A stretch of 64,000 nucleotides of DNA from Victivallales bacterium (GTDB lineage Bacteria > Verrucomicrobiota > Lentisphaeria > Oligosphaerales > Oligosphaeraceae). The stretch lies in the NCBI GenBank assembly GCA_017535315.1, contig JAFXUD010000094.1, positions 1-64,000 of the forward strand. Reading direction: 5' to 3'. A model generated the notes under the pieces. The model had not been told where the DNA came from. It worked only from the letters and a program-made list of their open reading frames with translations, and ran no database searches. Positions 43,791 to 53,395 of the stretch are shown here, piece after piece. Made by a program: the position numbers and the translations under genes. How positions within the stretch are numbered: the stretch's first letter is position 1; each line of letters starts with the position of its first letter.

Positions 43791-46700
43791 CGGCTTTCTT
43801 CAGAACATATTTGTCATAGAATTGCAGTATTTTTGTGCGGGCGTTCTCCATATCGGCGATGGAGCCTCGTGCGGCGGATTCGAAGAGAGTGTGAAGCTGC
43901 GCAGATAGCTCAGCCTGGTCTTGGCGTCCTTCTATGGCCTTGAGGCAGAGCTGTGCGATGCGATAGTCAGTGAAGCCGTCGCACCATGCGTCGAAGCGTC
44001 TGCCAGAAAGCAGGGTGCCGTAGTTGGCGTCGGCGTAAAGGGTGCCGTAATCGCTTCTGTTTTTTGCGTCATAACCAGAGCAGTCGAAGGAGTCGAAGCC
44101 GTCACCGCCCGCATGTGAATCGACGTGCCAGAACGCGGCAGTCGAGCCGAGTCCATCGCGGAGGTTCTGCCAGAAAAAGCGTCGATAGACAGAGGGATGG
44201 ACAACCTTGTCGAGGATGCCATATGTCCAGATGGTGCAGTTGTGCCTCTTCGCGGCTTCGATGACATCGGGGAGCGTGTTGGAGGGGCGGTAGAGCATGA
44301 CAATGTCAAATAGCCCGAAAATTTTGTCCACGGTTTCGGTTGTGAGCTTTTTTCGTCTGCTTCCGAAGGGGTGCGGGTCGATGAAACGGTGCGCTTTCGG
44401 GAGCGCCTCACGTATCCAGTTTCCCGCGTTCCAGGCGATGTTCATCGTCGATTTCGGGTCGTCCCAGTCGCCGCCAGGTTCGTCACATGGATAGATAATC
44501 AGCTGCTCCTGGCGAACGCCGAAGTCGCTTTCCAAATGGTTGGCTAAGGTTTGCAGGAAAAGCTTGAACGCCTTTTCGAATTTGGGAGTGCCGTATGGGA
44601 AGCGTACTTTCCCCTTGTGGAGCATCGCCCATTTCCGCTCCATCGCCAAGTAGAAGATGAAGCTGCAGCTCTGTGGGTCGAAACCGTTGGCGAAGCAGGT
44701 GGCGAGGTTCTTGTCAAGTTGCGAAAAGTCCGATTCACCAATGGTGCCATCCTCCTTCATTTCGGGGTAAGTACCCAGCAACGGGGCAAAGATGGTGTTG
44801 AGACCACGGTCGGCGAGGAAGCGGACATGCTCTGGACGAACGCTCCTGCAGAGCAGGTAGGTGAAGTTCATGTTGGTGCATGGATAATCGTCGGGATTCG
44901 CGTTCGTCACGGTGACCTCCAAGTCGGCAACCTGCACGCCGAAGCCAGGGTAGTCACCCTTGACGACCAGCTTGCCTGTATAAGTGCCAGCTTCAAGCCC
45001 CTTTGACGATATGGTCATCCAAACAGGCGTGGTCCCGTTCGGTGCAGTGCGAAGGACTGTGTTCATGGGAAGCGGTGCAAGCGGGTCGAAGAAGAGGTTT
45101 TTGGCATTATCCATAATTGGAAGCCCTTCTGCAAACTTTATGCCGTTGAGAAAATCGTTCCACGGTTCGTGGTTGAAGGCCTTAGCGCCGCTTTGCAGGG
45201 GCCATTTCTCAAAGCATTTAATCTGACCGAGGAAGGGCTTGTCAGTCATGTTGCTGAACACGAACCCACGGCGCGCCTCGCTGTTACGTGGCATCGTGAT
45301 GGAGATTCTCTGAACTGGCTTAGAGAGCATTGAAATGGCCAGGCTATTGCCATACGGATCTTCTGGTTCCCACAGGACGCAGGGCCGTCCTTCAAGGACG
45401 ATGGAGGTGTAGAGATGCCCGAGGTTCTCAAAGGCTGCGCCGATGCGCGGATACCATGCGGCCTCTTCGCCGTTGGCGGCGATGGTTTCGGCCAGCTTCT
45501 TCAACTCCTGCTCTGCCTTTTGAAGCAGTTCAGGTGCATTTGGAGGCAGGGTGCCCAGAGTATCCTGCTCTACCTTCAGACGCTGCTCGAAATATGCCTT
45601 TCTGCTACCGATGATCATGGTAGGGAAGGAGTCAGGCTGATGGAAATCGGTTGCAAGTGGTCCCCAGGTCTGCAGCCCTCCTGCCGCTGGACCAGAACGC
45701 GTGAAATTGCATGTGTGTTGGCTACCTGGCGTGGGGTTGAGGCCGATTTCAGCGATTGGTATCCTGAAAACCGCCTGCCATTCGGTCGGCGTGTGCTCGA
45801 CGGAGACCGTGGCTGCACTTTTGAATGCGGGGTCTAGCGTGTGTGAGGCAACCATCTTCGCCGTGTAGAGTTTGCCATTGATGCCTGCTCCATAGTGGTA
45901 ATATAGGTGGTGCGTCTTGTCTGGACGGAAGAAAAACTCCACAGCGTCTCCTGACCACACCGTGCCATCTGGGTTGATTTTGGGGTCGATACCCTCTGGA
46001 ATCGGACATTTGTAGGTGACAACAAGCACGTCGCCCGCCAGCATTGCGGATGCGCGCCCTGCGCAACGGACAAACTTTGCGTCTGCCGTGACGGTACTGC
46101 CTGCCGCCGCACCTTCTGAATCAAGCACGTTGAACGGGCAGGTCCACTCGGCTGCACTGACATCTGCGGTGACAAGGATGTTGGAGTTGTCCCGCTCCTG
46201 TGGCGTGTTGTCTACGGCTTCCTCCAGCGGTTTGGGCGGCTCAACAGAGTTCCACATCTTGACGCTGGCGATGAAGCCGCGCAGGAATGCGGTTTTCTCC
46301 TGCGGGTTGCTTGGGTCGGTGCCGAAGGTTAGAAGCGGATAGTATTGCTTTGGCGTGTAGTCCAAGTCGGAGATGGAAAGGGCGTTTTTACGGCAGTCCA
46401 CGAGCATACCATCCAGCCAAAGGAAGCCTTCGCCGCCCGATGCAAGGGCGACCCGTGCGTCATGCCATCTGCCTGGCGCGAGGTTCGCTGTTGCACCAGT
46501 CAAGGCGAACTCCTTGAGTATCGTGTTGCCCTTTCTCTGGCTGATGCGCGCTTCGGGCTGGTTCTTATCGTTGAATTGCAGGATGAAATAGGCCTGTCGC
46601 CATGCGGTATTCTCAAAGCTGATGAGGGTGCGGCGCTTCTTGTCTAGCGGGGTGTCGAGCTTGAAGAGCACATCGAATGTCAGCTCCTTGCAGTCGAGCT

Positions 46701-46923
46701 TTTGGCGTGGGAACTCGATGAAGGTGTAGCCGCCATCTGGGCAGTTCAGCCCTCCCAACGGCGTGCAGAGCGTGGTGCGTGTATATGGCAGCTTGGGTGT
46801 TCCTGTTCCGTTGTCAGGGATTATACCATCACTGATTTGCGTGAAATTCCATGAGTGAAGCGGTTGGCCACCGCATAACCCCAGCGAAAACAGTGTTGTC
46901 AGAAGGAGGAAAAGCTTTTTCAT
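43786..46923 (-). CDS. Secreted DUF4091-type glycoside hydrolase with LamG- and CBM9-like domains
   Basis: 1045 aa with signal peptide (~1-19, LFSLGLCGGQ). A concanavalin/LamG-like domain (~25-230; RWHDARVALASGGEGFLWLDG) and a CBM9-like domain (~245-430; YKCPIPEGIDP and SGDAVEFFFRPD) come first. A linker/sandwich region and a C-terminal barrel follow, with IIYPCDEPGGDWDD (DE pair) and RRFFWQNLRDGLGSTAAFWH, typical of DUF4091 proteins. Extracellular glycan binding and cleavage is likely; the substrate is not known. Its TAG stop lies in repeat copy B. Confidence 0.82.
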   Translation of the reverse strand: MKKLFLLLTTLFSLGLCGGQPLHSWNFTQISDGIIPDNGTGTPKLPYTRTTLCTPLGGLNCPDGGYTFIEFPRQKLDCKELTFDVLFKLDTPLDKKRRTLISFENTAWRQAYFILQFNDKNQPEARISQRKGNTILKEFALTGATANLAPGRWHDARVALASGGEGFLWLDGMLVDCRKNALSISDLDYTPKQYYPLLTFGTDPSNPQEKTAFLRGFIASVKMWNSVEPPKPLEEAVDNTPQERDNSNILVTADVSAAEWTCPFNVLDSEGAAAGSTVTADAKFVRCAGRASAMLAGDVLVVTYKCPIPEGIDPKINPDGTVWSGDAVEFFFRPDKTHHLYYHYGAGINGKLYTAKMVASHTLDPAFKSAATVSVEHTPTEWQAVFRIPIAEIGLNPTPGSQHTCNFTRSGPAAGGLQTWGPLATDFHQPDSFPTMIIGSRKAYFEQRLKVEQDTLGTLPPNAPELLQKAEQELKKLAETIAANGEEAAWYPRIGAAFENLGHLYTSIVLEGRPCVLWEPEDPYGNSLAISMLSKPVQRISITMPRNSEARRGFVFSNMTDKPFLGQIKCFEKWPLQSGAKAFNHEPWNDFLNGIKFAEGLPIMDNAKNLFFDPLAPLPMNTVLRTAPNGTTPVWMTISSKGLEAGTYTGKLVVKGDYPGFGVQVADLEVTVTNANPDDYPCTNMNFTYLLCRSVRPEHVRFLADRGLNTIFAPLLGTYPEMKEDGTIGESDFSQLDKNLATCFANGFDPQSCSFIFYLAMERKWAMLHKGKVRFPYGTPKFEKAFKLFLQTLANHLESDFGVRQEQLIIYPCDEPGGDWDDPKSTMNIAWNAGNWIREALPKAHRFIDPHPFGSRRKKLTTETVDKIFGLFDIVMLYRPSNTLPDVIEAAKRHNCTIWTYGILDKVVHPSVYRRFFWQNLRDGLGSTAAFWHVDSHAGGDGFDSFDCSGYDAKNRSDYGTLYADANYGTLLSGRRFDAWCDGFTDYRIAQLCLKAIEGRQDQAELSAQLHTLFESAARGSIADMENARTKILQFYDKYVLKKAE

Positions 46924-46935
46924 CGGGAGAAAGGG

Positions 46936-48165
46936 TTATTTCATGCGACCCGTGTAGGCATCGACGTCGTTCTTCTCGGCTTGCCCCTTGAAGAACTTCG
47001 TGGCACCTTCGTTCAAGGCAGCGGTGATTTTCGCGCCGTCGCCGAGGTATTGCACGGCGATAAGCTTCAGCTGGCGCTTGTGCCAGTTCACGGAGCAGCT
47101 AGTGCGCCAGGCGCCGCCGTGGCCGAACCACTCGTTTTCGCCGTCTTTGACAGGAGCTGTAAGCCCGAGCGAATAGCCGCCAAGCTTCTCTGGACGCGTC
47201 GATGTCGCCAGTATCGACTTCACAGTATCCTCTTGCAAAATGCGCACGCCGTTATCGCCAACACCGAGATTCATCAGCATCTTGTAGAACTTCAACTGGT
47301 CGCGGACGGTCGTCCAGAGACCCGCGCCTGCGGACGAGAATACGCGGTCGTCATTGTACGGACGCTGCATTGACGCGTTCTGCTCAATCCACTCCGCCTG
47401 CTTGCCAAGCTTTATGCTGTGGAGCTCAATCTTATTCGCAAGCTGCTCGTCAGTCGGCCAGAAGGTACTGTCCTTCATACCGAGAGGATCAAGCACGCGT
47501 TCCTTGAGGAAAGCCTCCCAACGCTTGCCCGTGACAACCTCGACAATGGCTGCGCCGATGTCGATTCCAACATTGGAGTAGCTTGCCTTTGTTCCAGGCT
47601 CGAATGCAATCGGGATGGCCGCTGCTGTCGCCGCGACGGAGCGTAACGGCATTCTGCGCGACCAGCCTCCCATGTCCTTGTAGTTTGGAAGTTCGAAACC
47701 AAAGCCGCCTGTGTGGTTCATCACCATCCTGACGGTGAGCACGTTCTTTGCCTTTACAAGCTTTCTAACTCCGTCAACATTGGACTCCTGCACCCAAAGA
47801 TCCTTGAATTCGGGAAGATAGTTCGACACTGGATCGTCCAGTGACAGCTTTCCTTCTTCGACGAGAATCGCAATTGTCACGCCGCAGAAACCCTTGGTCT
47901 GCGAACACTGCATGTAATGGTCGTCGAGGGTTATAGGGCGCTTTGTCCTTGCGTCCGCATAGCCGATGCACGCCGTCTCCTGCACGCCGTTATCGTAATA
48001 GACGGCAATTGCACCAGGCATTTCGCCTGAATCCATGAACTTCTGCGTCGCCTCCTTCGCGAAGGTTGTCTTTGAATCGACAACGCCCGTCTCCGCGCAC
48101 TTCTTCACGCTGCAGCAGCCTGCAATCAAAACGGACAAACCAATTGAAAAAAGCATCTTCTTCAT
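46936..48165 (-). CDS. Beta-lactamase-fold serine hydrolase lipoprotein
   Basis: 409 aa. Lipobox LIAGC (Cys17) predicts membrane anchoring in the periplasm. Class C-like motifs: S-x-x-K as SQTK (Ser88, Lys91), YSN in ASYSNVG, and HGG in FGHGGAW. This family includes esterases, D-aminopeptidases and PBP4*-like enzymes, so antibiotic resistance should not be assumed. AAGGA supports the ATG. It lies 12 bp upstream of the DUF4091 gene in one operon. Confidence 0.92.
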   Translation of the reverse strand: MKKMLFSIGLSVLIAGCCSVKKCAETGVVDSKTTFAKEATQKFMDSGEMPGAIAVYYDNGVQETACIGYADARTKRPITLDDHYMQCSQTKGFCGVTIAILVEEGKLSLDDPVSNYLPEFKDLWVQESNVDGVRKLVKAKNVLTVRMVMNHTGGFGFELPNYKDMGGWSRRMPLRSVAATAAAIPIAFEPGTKASYSNVGIDIGAAIVEVVTGKRWEAFLKERVLDPLGMKDSTFWPTDEQLANKIELHSIKLGKQAEWIEQNASMQRPYNDDRVFSSAGAGLWTTVRDQLKFYKMLMNLGVGDNGVRILQEDTVKSILATSTRPEKLGGYSLGLTAPVKDGENEWFGHGGAWRTSCSVNWHKRQLKLIAVQYLGDGAKITAALNEGATKFFKGQAEKNDVDAYTGRMK

Positions 48166-48239
48166 AGTAGAATCCTTGTTTGAAACGCCACGCTAGAAAT
48201 CTGAAACAGTCCATACTCCCGAACTTTGGGAGCTTGGCA

Positions 48240-48354
48240 AATTTAGCCTGATTTGAGAGGCTTGTCAAGTCGGCTTTGTAAAAAACGAACGTTCTTCAAA
48301 CGCAAAGAAAAACAGGGAATCGACTTTGACAAGATATCTAGATGAAATTATGTT
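48240..48354. promoter_or_regulatory. Divergent promoter pair
   Basis: Leftward: TTGACA (48268-48263), 17 bp, TAAATT (48245-48240), for the lipoprotein operon. Rightward: TTGACA (48326-48331), 17 bp, TATGTT (48349-48354), for the gene at 48393. Both -35 boxes are perfect. Confidence 0.75.
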
Positions 48355-48392
48355 AAGAAACTGAATCGTGGTTTGTAACAACAAGGATTACT

Positions 48393-50066
48393 ATGAAAGC
48401 AAGATGGATGATGCTGTTTGGGATTCTGGCTGCCTTGACGCTTGTGGGCGGGCAGTACGAGGATCGCTGGTTCTATGTGTCACGCGGACTGAACACAGAC
48501 CAGGAACTGGCCGATGTGGAGGAACTGGTGCGGACGGCGGGCAAGGTGAACCTGAACGGGATGCTTTTCTCTTGCGGTGTCGAAGGCTATGCCACTTGGA
48601 CACCTGACAAGAAGGTGCGTCTGGCGTTGTTGAAGCAGACGTGCGAGGTCAACGGCGTGGAGATCATCCCCATTATTTGGTCAATCGGCTATGGGACGAT
48701 GCTCTGGCAAAACCCGAATTACGTGGAGGGGTTGCCCGCCAGGGACATTCCATATATCGCCAAAGGAGGCAAGGCCTTTTTGAAGCAGGAGGAGGTGCCA
48801 CCTATCCAAAATGGCGATTTTGAGCAGCATGACGGCGATAGATTCGCCATAAAGGGTGCTATTGATGCCCCAGGCGTGCGCTCCTTCGCAGACACGACTG
48901 TCATGCATGGCGGCAAATGCTCCGTTCGACTGACGAACTTCACCAAGGACCAGCATGGACATGGGCGCATCTGCCTGAACGTGAATCTGATTCCGAATCG
49001 CCGCTATCGCATGAGGTTGTTTGCAAGAAGCGAGGATTTTGTCCCCAACAAGAACGTATTCCTGCTTCAGTTCTACAGCAAGAAGGGCAAGCAGATTGCA
49101 GTTGCCAAGCCAGATATCGAGCCTACGCAGGATTGGAAGGAGTACAGCCTGCTGTTTTCAAGTAGCGACGTGACGGAAGGAAACCTTTACATGGGCGCAT
49201 GGGGGGGCAAAGAGGGCAAACTATGGATTGATGATGTTTCCCTGGAGTTGGATGGTGTCACGGATGTCATTCGCCGCGATGGCACGCCCTTTACCGTGAA
49301 AAACGCGAAGACGGGCGAGGTCTATGTGGAGGAACGCGACTATGGCAAGGTCGAAGGGCTGAAGCGGGGGGCAAAAGCCTCGAACGACAGTCTGGTTCTG
49401 GAGTTGCCCGCAGGCTCGCGAATACAGAATGGCGACGAGTTGCTCATCAGTTTCTACCAGCCTGCCAGATATGGAGTCAGCCAGCGCACAACCTGCATGT
49501 CCGAACCCGCCCTCTACGATGAATTCCGCCGTTCCGCCAGGGAAATCATGGAGGCCCTCAACCCGCGCAAATGGTTCCTGAGTATGGATGAGGTGCGGGC
49601 GGGCGGTACATGCGTCGCCTGTGAAGCGCGCCATACGGATATGGCGCACATCCTTGCCGACTGCATCACGAAGCAACGCCAGATCATCAAGGAGGTACGC
49701 CCCGACGCGGAAATCTACATCTGGTCGGACATGCTGGACCCAAACCACAACGCCCGCGACAACTACGTCAACTGCAAGGGGACTTTCGAGGGGGTCTGGA
49801 ATCTGGTGCCGAAGGACCTGGTCATCTCCTGCTGGTATCATAAGAAACGTGAGTTGAGCATGCCCTTCTTCGAGAAACTTGGCTTTAAGACGCAGGCGGC
49901 TGCCTACTATGACTCCGACAGCCTGACGGGCTGCCGCGAATGGCTTGAAACCTGCAACCACACGAAAAACTGCACGGGCATTATGTACACCTCATGGCAA
50001 CGCAAATACGCCCTGCTAGAAGATTTCGGCAAGATGGTGCAGGAATTCAGCAAGCCATTAGAATAG
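48393..50066 (+). CDS. Secreted GH20-like putative hydrolase with inserted carbohydrate-binding domain
   Basis: 557 aa with signal peptide (~1-21). A barrel start (RWFYVSRGLNTDQEL, IIPIIWSIGYG) is interrupted by a CBM4/9-like jelly roll (~138-286; NGDFEQHDG, GKLWIDDVSLEL). The barrel resumes with FLSMDEVR (Asp399-Glu400), which sits where GH20-type hexosaminidases have their DE pair. ACEARHTDMAHI and EIYIWSDMLDP follow. The hydrolase class is likely, the exact family uncertain. AAGGA lies before the ATG. The next two genes are co-directional. Confidence 0.72.
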   Translation: MKARWMMLFGILAALTLVGGQYEDRWFYVSRGLNTDQELADVEELVRTAGKVNLNGMLFSCGVEGYATWTPDKKVRLALLKQTCEVNGVEIIPIIWSIGYGTMLWQNPNYVEGLPARDIPYIAKGGKAFLKQEEVPPIQNGDFEQHDGDRFAIKGAIDAPGVRSFADTTVMHGGKCSVRLTNFTKDQHGHGRICLNVNLIPNRRYRMRLFARSEDFVPNKNVFLLQFYSKKGKQIAVAKPDIEPTQDWKEYSLLFSSSDVTEGNLYMGAWGGKEGKLWIDDVSLELDGVTDVIRRDGTPFTVKNAKTGEVYVEERDYGKVEGLKRGAKASNDSLVLELPAGSRIQNGDELLISFYQPARYGVSQRTTCMSEPALYDEFRRSAREIMEALNPRKWFLSMDEVRAGGTCVACEARHTDMAHILADCITKQRQIIKEVRPDAEIYIWSDMLDPNHNARDNYVNCKGTFEGVWNLVPKDLVISCWYHKKRELSMPFFEKLGFKTQAAAYYDSDSLTGCREWLETCNHTKNCTGIMYTSWQRKYALLEDFGKMVQEFSKPLE

Positions 50067-50144
50067 GGAGAGTCGTAAAGCAATGACAAGAATATGGATT
50101 GGTATTTGTCTGTGAATAGATGTTTTTTGGATAGGAGTTGAAAT

Positions 50145-50984
50145 ATGATTAGTGCTTACATGTCGTATAAGAATGAGTTGCGGGATTGCTTGTGGATGTG
50201 GGGACATGAGACAGGCGTCTATGACGGGCTTGGCAACGAATATAACATTCCTGTGACCGAACCGATAGGTATGGCGCATGCCTGTGGATACATGGGAATA
50301 CCAAATGTCTGTTCCGTACGTTGGCAGACCTGTGGAAAGGCACAGCTGTGGCAATTTCGCGAGATGAAACGCTTCGGATGGGTTATCGGGCATAATCCAG
50401 AGACCTATGCGAGGCTTTGTCCGTTTGCGGAAAGCCTCGTCCCTGCATATCCCAACCTGACGGCGTTTGAACTGGATGATTTCTTTGACAACAAGCCTGA
50501 TGAAATGCAGGTTGATCCCAAAGGTGGAGAGACATGTGTCTCGCCTGCGACCCTGACTTTACAGGAGTTGGATGACCTTAAGACGCGGATGAAGACGCTG
50601 GCGCATCCTGTTGAATTGCGCATTGTCCTATATGCCAGGCAGTTGAAACCGACCATTGTGCCTGCCTTGAGTTATGCGGACACTGTCCTTTTCTGGACCT
50701 GGAATGGGGCGGACATCTCTAAGCTTGCCGATAATTTTCACAAATACCGCGACATGATGCCTGACAAGCCAACGCTTCTCGGCATCTACATGTGGGATTT
50801 TGGCGATAAAAAGCCCTTGGAGCTAGGCTTTATGAAGGAACAACTGGCGATTGCGCTGAAGTGGTGGAAGGAACGTGAAATTAATGGCCTTATCTTCCAT
50901 TGCACACCTCTTGTGAACAAGGACCTACCCGCCGTCGAATACTGCCGTGAGTGGATTGCACAGCACGCTATGGAAACAAGATAG
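50145..50984 (+). CDS. Conserved hypothetical protein, TIM-barrel-like
   Basis: 279 aa, no signal peptide or TM helix. Not assigned to a known family. The strands AFELDDFFDN, VELRIVLYARQ, DTVLFWTWNG and LLGIYMWDFGD look like successive barrel strands ending in acidic or aromatic residues, as in glycoside hydrolases. The candidate catalytic residues Asp-Asp in ELDDFF are speculative. GGAG lies upstream of the ATG. It is placed between a secreted hydrolase and the metallophosphoesterase fusion, so a glycan role is possible. Confidence 0.6.
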   Translation: MISAYMSYKNELRDCLWMWGHETGVYDGLGNEYNIPVTEPIGMAHACGYMGIPNVCSVRWQTCGKAQLWQFREMKRFGWVIGHNPETYARLCPFAESLVPAYPNLTAFELDDFFDNKPDEMQVDPKGGETCVSPATLTLQELDDLKTRMKTLAHPVELRIVLYARQLKPTIVPALSYADTVLFWTWNGADISKLADNFHKYRDMMPDKPTLLGIYMWDFGDKKPLELGFMKEQLAIALKWWKEREINGLIFHCTPLVNKDLPAVEYCREWIAQHAMETR

Positions 50985-51014
50985 TTTTTCATTTTTGATT
51001 TGGATGATTTGAAG

Positions 51015-52523
51015 ATGACACACATACTAAACACTCCGTCCCGTCCCTATACAGACAAGCCTTTGCTGGATGACCCGCAGGATTTTCATTTCGCCATTAT
51101 TGCCGACCGCACTGGCGGCGAAAGAAAAGGTTTTTTCGGCGAGGCGATGAAGGCCTTGAATCTCCTGCGACCTGAGTTTACTATCTGCGTTGGCGACCTC
51201 GTGGAAGGGTGCTATGGTTCCCCGACGGAGGAGGCTGCCGAAAAGCGGATGAATGACGAGTGGGACGAACTGGAGGGATTCATCGACAAACTTGACATGC
51301 GTTTCTTCTATGTGGTGGGAAACCATGACATCAATCTCGGATGGCCTAGCAATCACCTTGCACACGATGTCTCGAAACGAGTGTGGCAGGAGCGCCATGG
51401 GGAAAAAACGTACTATGATTTCATATATAAGGGCTGCCATTTTGTCTGCCTTGATTCCATGGATGGGCGGGATGGACGCATTCCTGTTCAGGGCATCACC
51501 GATGAGCAGTATGCCTGGGCTAGGCAGGTAATACGAGACCACTCCGACGAGACACGTTGGACATTCATATTCATGCATATGCCCATCGATTGGACAAGCG
51601 ACAAGTGGCTAGCCTTCGAGCGTGACATCAATGATGTGAACTACACTCTCTTCTGCGGAGACTGGCACAACCACGTGAAAGCTGTCCGACATGGTAAAAA
51701 CTACTATATGCTGGGCACGTGCGGAGGTGTCTGGGACCGAGGGGTGAAATGGGACGATCTGCGCTATGGTATCATGGATTCTATTACCTGGGTGACGGTT
51801 ACGGACAAGGGACCGATAGTTGCCAATCTTCAGTTGTCAGGTATCTATGGAGATTCTATTCAGCGCTGTGCAACGACCAAGGGGTGGATTGAAACCCCGC
51901 TGGACTACCCAGATCACCTGATGGTGGCGGACGGTTTGGATGCCGAAGGGCAGGGCGATGGCAGCTACGACTGGCATTTTCGCCATGCAATGATTCTCCG
52001 CAACGGCGATTTTGTCATAAAGCCTGACATTGTTATTGCTGGCGATGGCATCATTCATCGTTGGGGAGGACTGAACTGGTTTGGGGACAAAATGTATCCG
52101 CGTCCTCAAGAGTTGGACACGCCGTTTTTCAACCAGCAGCGTGTGCTGAACATGGGCTTCATTGGTGACAGGAATGAGAATCTTCTTTGGCGCATCCGTC
52201 ATGGCGAGCTAGAGGGGTGTTTCCCAAAGGCGGTCATCCTGCACATTGGCTCTGAAAATCTGCGTGCAGGTGAAGGACCAGATAAAACAGCGGAAGGGGT
52301 GATGCGGAATGTGCGTGCCCTTCATGCGGCTGTTCCAGATGCATTCATCTTGGTTTTGGGACCACTGGAGGAGGTCTCAGGCGACAAGGAACTGAATGCC
52401 CTGATGAGTCAATTCCTTGCTGGGGATGTCAAGGCGGAGTTTCTGGACTTTGCGGATAATTATCGCCAGGGAGGAATTGCAGCTTTGGAGAGCTTCCTTC
52501 TTACTCATCCATCTATTTTGTAA
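51015..52523 (+). CDS. Calcineurin-like phosphoesterase fused to a degenerate SGNH (PAF-AH-like) domain
   Basis: 502 aa. The N-terminal metallophosphoesterase (~25-285) shows IIADRTGG, CVGDLVEG, VVGNHDINLG, FIFMHMP and FCGDWHNH. The C-terminal domain (~320-500) closely follows PAF-acetylhydrolase-like SGNH proteins: VLNMGFIGDRNENLLWRI and ILHIGSEN. However, the nucleophile GDS is GDG (IAGDGIIH, ~343-345) and the closing D-x-x-H is not seen, so this domain is probably non-catalytic, perhaps a binding module. The ATG at 51015 is chosen over a TTG at 51000. Confidence 0.85.
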   Translation: MTHILNTPSRPYTDKPLLDDPQDFHFAIIADRTGGERKGFFGEAMKALNLLRPEFTICVGDLVEGCYGSPTEEAAEKRMNDEWDELEGFIDKLDMRFFYVVGNHDINLGWPSNHLAHDVSKRVWQERHGEKTYYDFIYKGCHFVCLDSMDGRDGRIPVQGITDEQYAWARQVIRDHSDETRWTFIFMHMPIDWTSDKWLAFERDINDVNYTLFCGDWHNHVKAVRHGKNYYMLGTCGGVWDRGVKWDDLRYGIMDSITWVTVTDKGPIVANLQLSGIYGDSIQRCATTKGWIETPLDYPDHLMVADGLDAEGQGDGSYDWHFRHAMILRNGDFVIKPDIVIAGDGIIHRWGGLNWFGDKMYPRPQELDTPFFNQQRVLNMGFIGDRNENLLWRIRHGELEGCFPKAVILHIGSENLRAGEGPDKTAEGVMRNVRALHAAVPDAFILVLGPLEEVSGDKELNALMSQFLAGDVKAEFLDFADNYRQGGIAALESFLLTHPSIL

Positions 52524-52734
52524 CCCAAAGAAACGCTATGTTTCTCAAACAGGGTGATAGGGACCCAAACGACCTAACGGAGCTAAACGACGCAAATAAC
52601 ATAAGGGTAGCCTCCTTTCTGTTTTCCTTTGTGTATTTCATGTCCTTTTTGCGTCTTTTAGTCCCTTCTTCATATTACGTCAGTGCTTTCCTGCCTTTAT
52701 GGAGAACAGAGTATTGTAAATGACATACCATCAA

Positions 52735-52770
52735 TCAAAAACTCCAGCAACTTCTTGAAGCTGCTGGAGT
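52735..52770 (-). terminator. Intrinsic terminator of tRNA-Val
   Basis: On the minus strand ACTCCAGCA-G-CTTC pairs with GAAG-T-TGCTGGAGT (13 pairs and one mismatch), followed by TTTTT at the base of the stem. It lies 6 bp downstream of the tRNA CCA end. Confidence 0.9.
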
Positions 52771-52776
52771 TAAAGA

Positions 52777-52853
52777 TGGTGGGCGCCAGCGGACTCGAAC
52801 CGTTGACCTTTTGGGTGTAAACCAAATGCTCTAACCAACTGAGCTAGGCGCCC
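52777..52853 (-). tRNA. tRNA-Val (anticodon TAC)
   Basis: 77 nt including the encoded ACCA 3' end (52780-52777). The acceptor stem is GGGCGCC/GGCGCCC, the D-arm GCTC...GAGC with loop AGTTGGTTA, and the anticodon stem TTTGG/CCAAA encloses loop TTTACAC with anticodon TAC (valine, GUA). The T-loop is TTCGAGT. One T-stem pair (A-C) is mismatched. It is a single tRNA with its own terminator. Confidence 0.93.
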
Positions 52854-53395
52854 GATGATTCGTTTCTACCTTAGATTATGAAAAACAATTTGTTTCGTTC
52901 TTCATAAGGATAGTTTTTTCTTGATAAACCAGATTATCTAGGCTATCTAGGCTAGTATTTTTCTTTTCAGTGAAAACCGTTTTAATATAACCAAATTAAA
53001 GAGCTTTTCAACCAGGTCATGCTTTTTTTGGAATACACCCAGCAATGCAGAACCTCATTCTGAATCCAACTTTTTATGTGTGGCGTTGGATAGTCGCGTG
53101 TAACCGATTAATATGATAACACCTTATGGGAAGTGAACGACGGGAGCGACAGAGCAGAGTACCTGATACTGTTCTCTGTCGCTTCCGTTCTTCTCGTCGT
53201 TCTCGTCTCTTCGAAGTTAGGCGCAGCAAAGACTCGTTGTTCCCCCCTTGCCTGTGGTTGCGTAATGCCTCAAGTTTATAAAGCGGTATTCGCCGCTTGT
53301 CCAGTTGACGTGACAACATGTAGGAAAAGCAGAGTAAAAAAGCATTTCCCGAAAAACAATTCCTTGGTGGGCATGGAGAGCTAAGCAGAAAGAAC
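52854..53395. other. 542-bp non-coding region with a hairpin
   Basis: Upstream of the tRNA on the minus strand, downstream of the EEP-family gene. It contains a tandem TATCTAGGC pair near 52934-52954 and an imperfect long hairpin at 53135-53190. Short ORFs on both strands (53074-53403 minus, 53133-53384 plus) are low-complexity readings of this and are not accepted as genes. Confidence 0.65.
53135..53190. repeat. Imperfect long hairpin
   Basis: The arm at 53135-53154 pairs with CTCTGTCGCTTCCGTTC (53174-53190); GGAGCGACAGAG is matched except for one pair, with a 3-nt bulge. Loop about 19 nt. No T-run. Function unknown. Confidence 0.7.

Noticed and set aside
46936-48165. Antibiotic resistance beta-lactamase
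   Set aside because: The serine-hydrolase motifs are shared by esterases and peptidases; nothing points to beta-lactam hydrolysis.
52538-52723. 61-codon ORF after the phosphoesterase fusion
   Set aside because: No RBS and no recognisable domain; its hydrophobic part is a single run consistent with AT-rich spacer.
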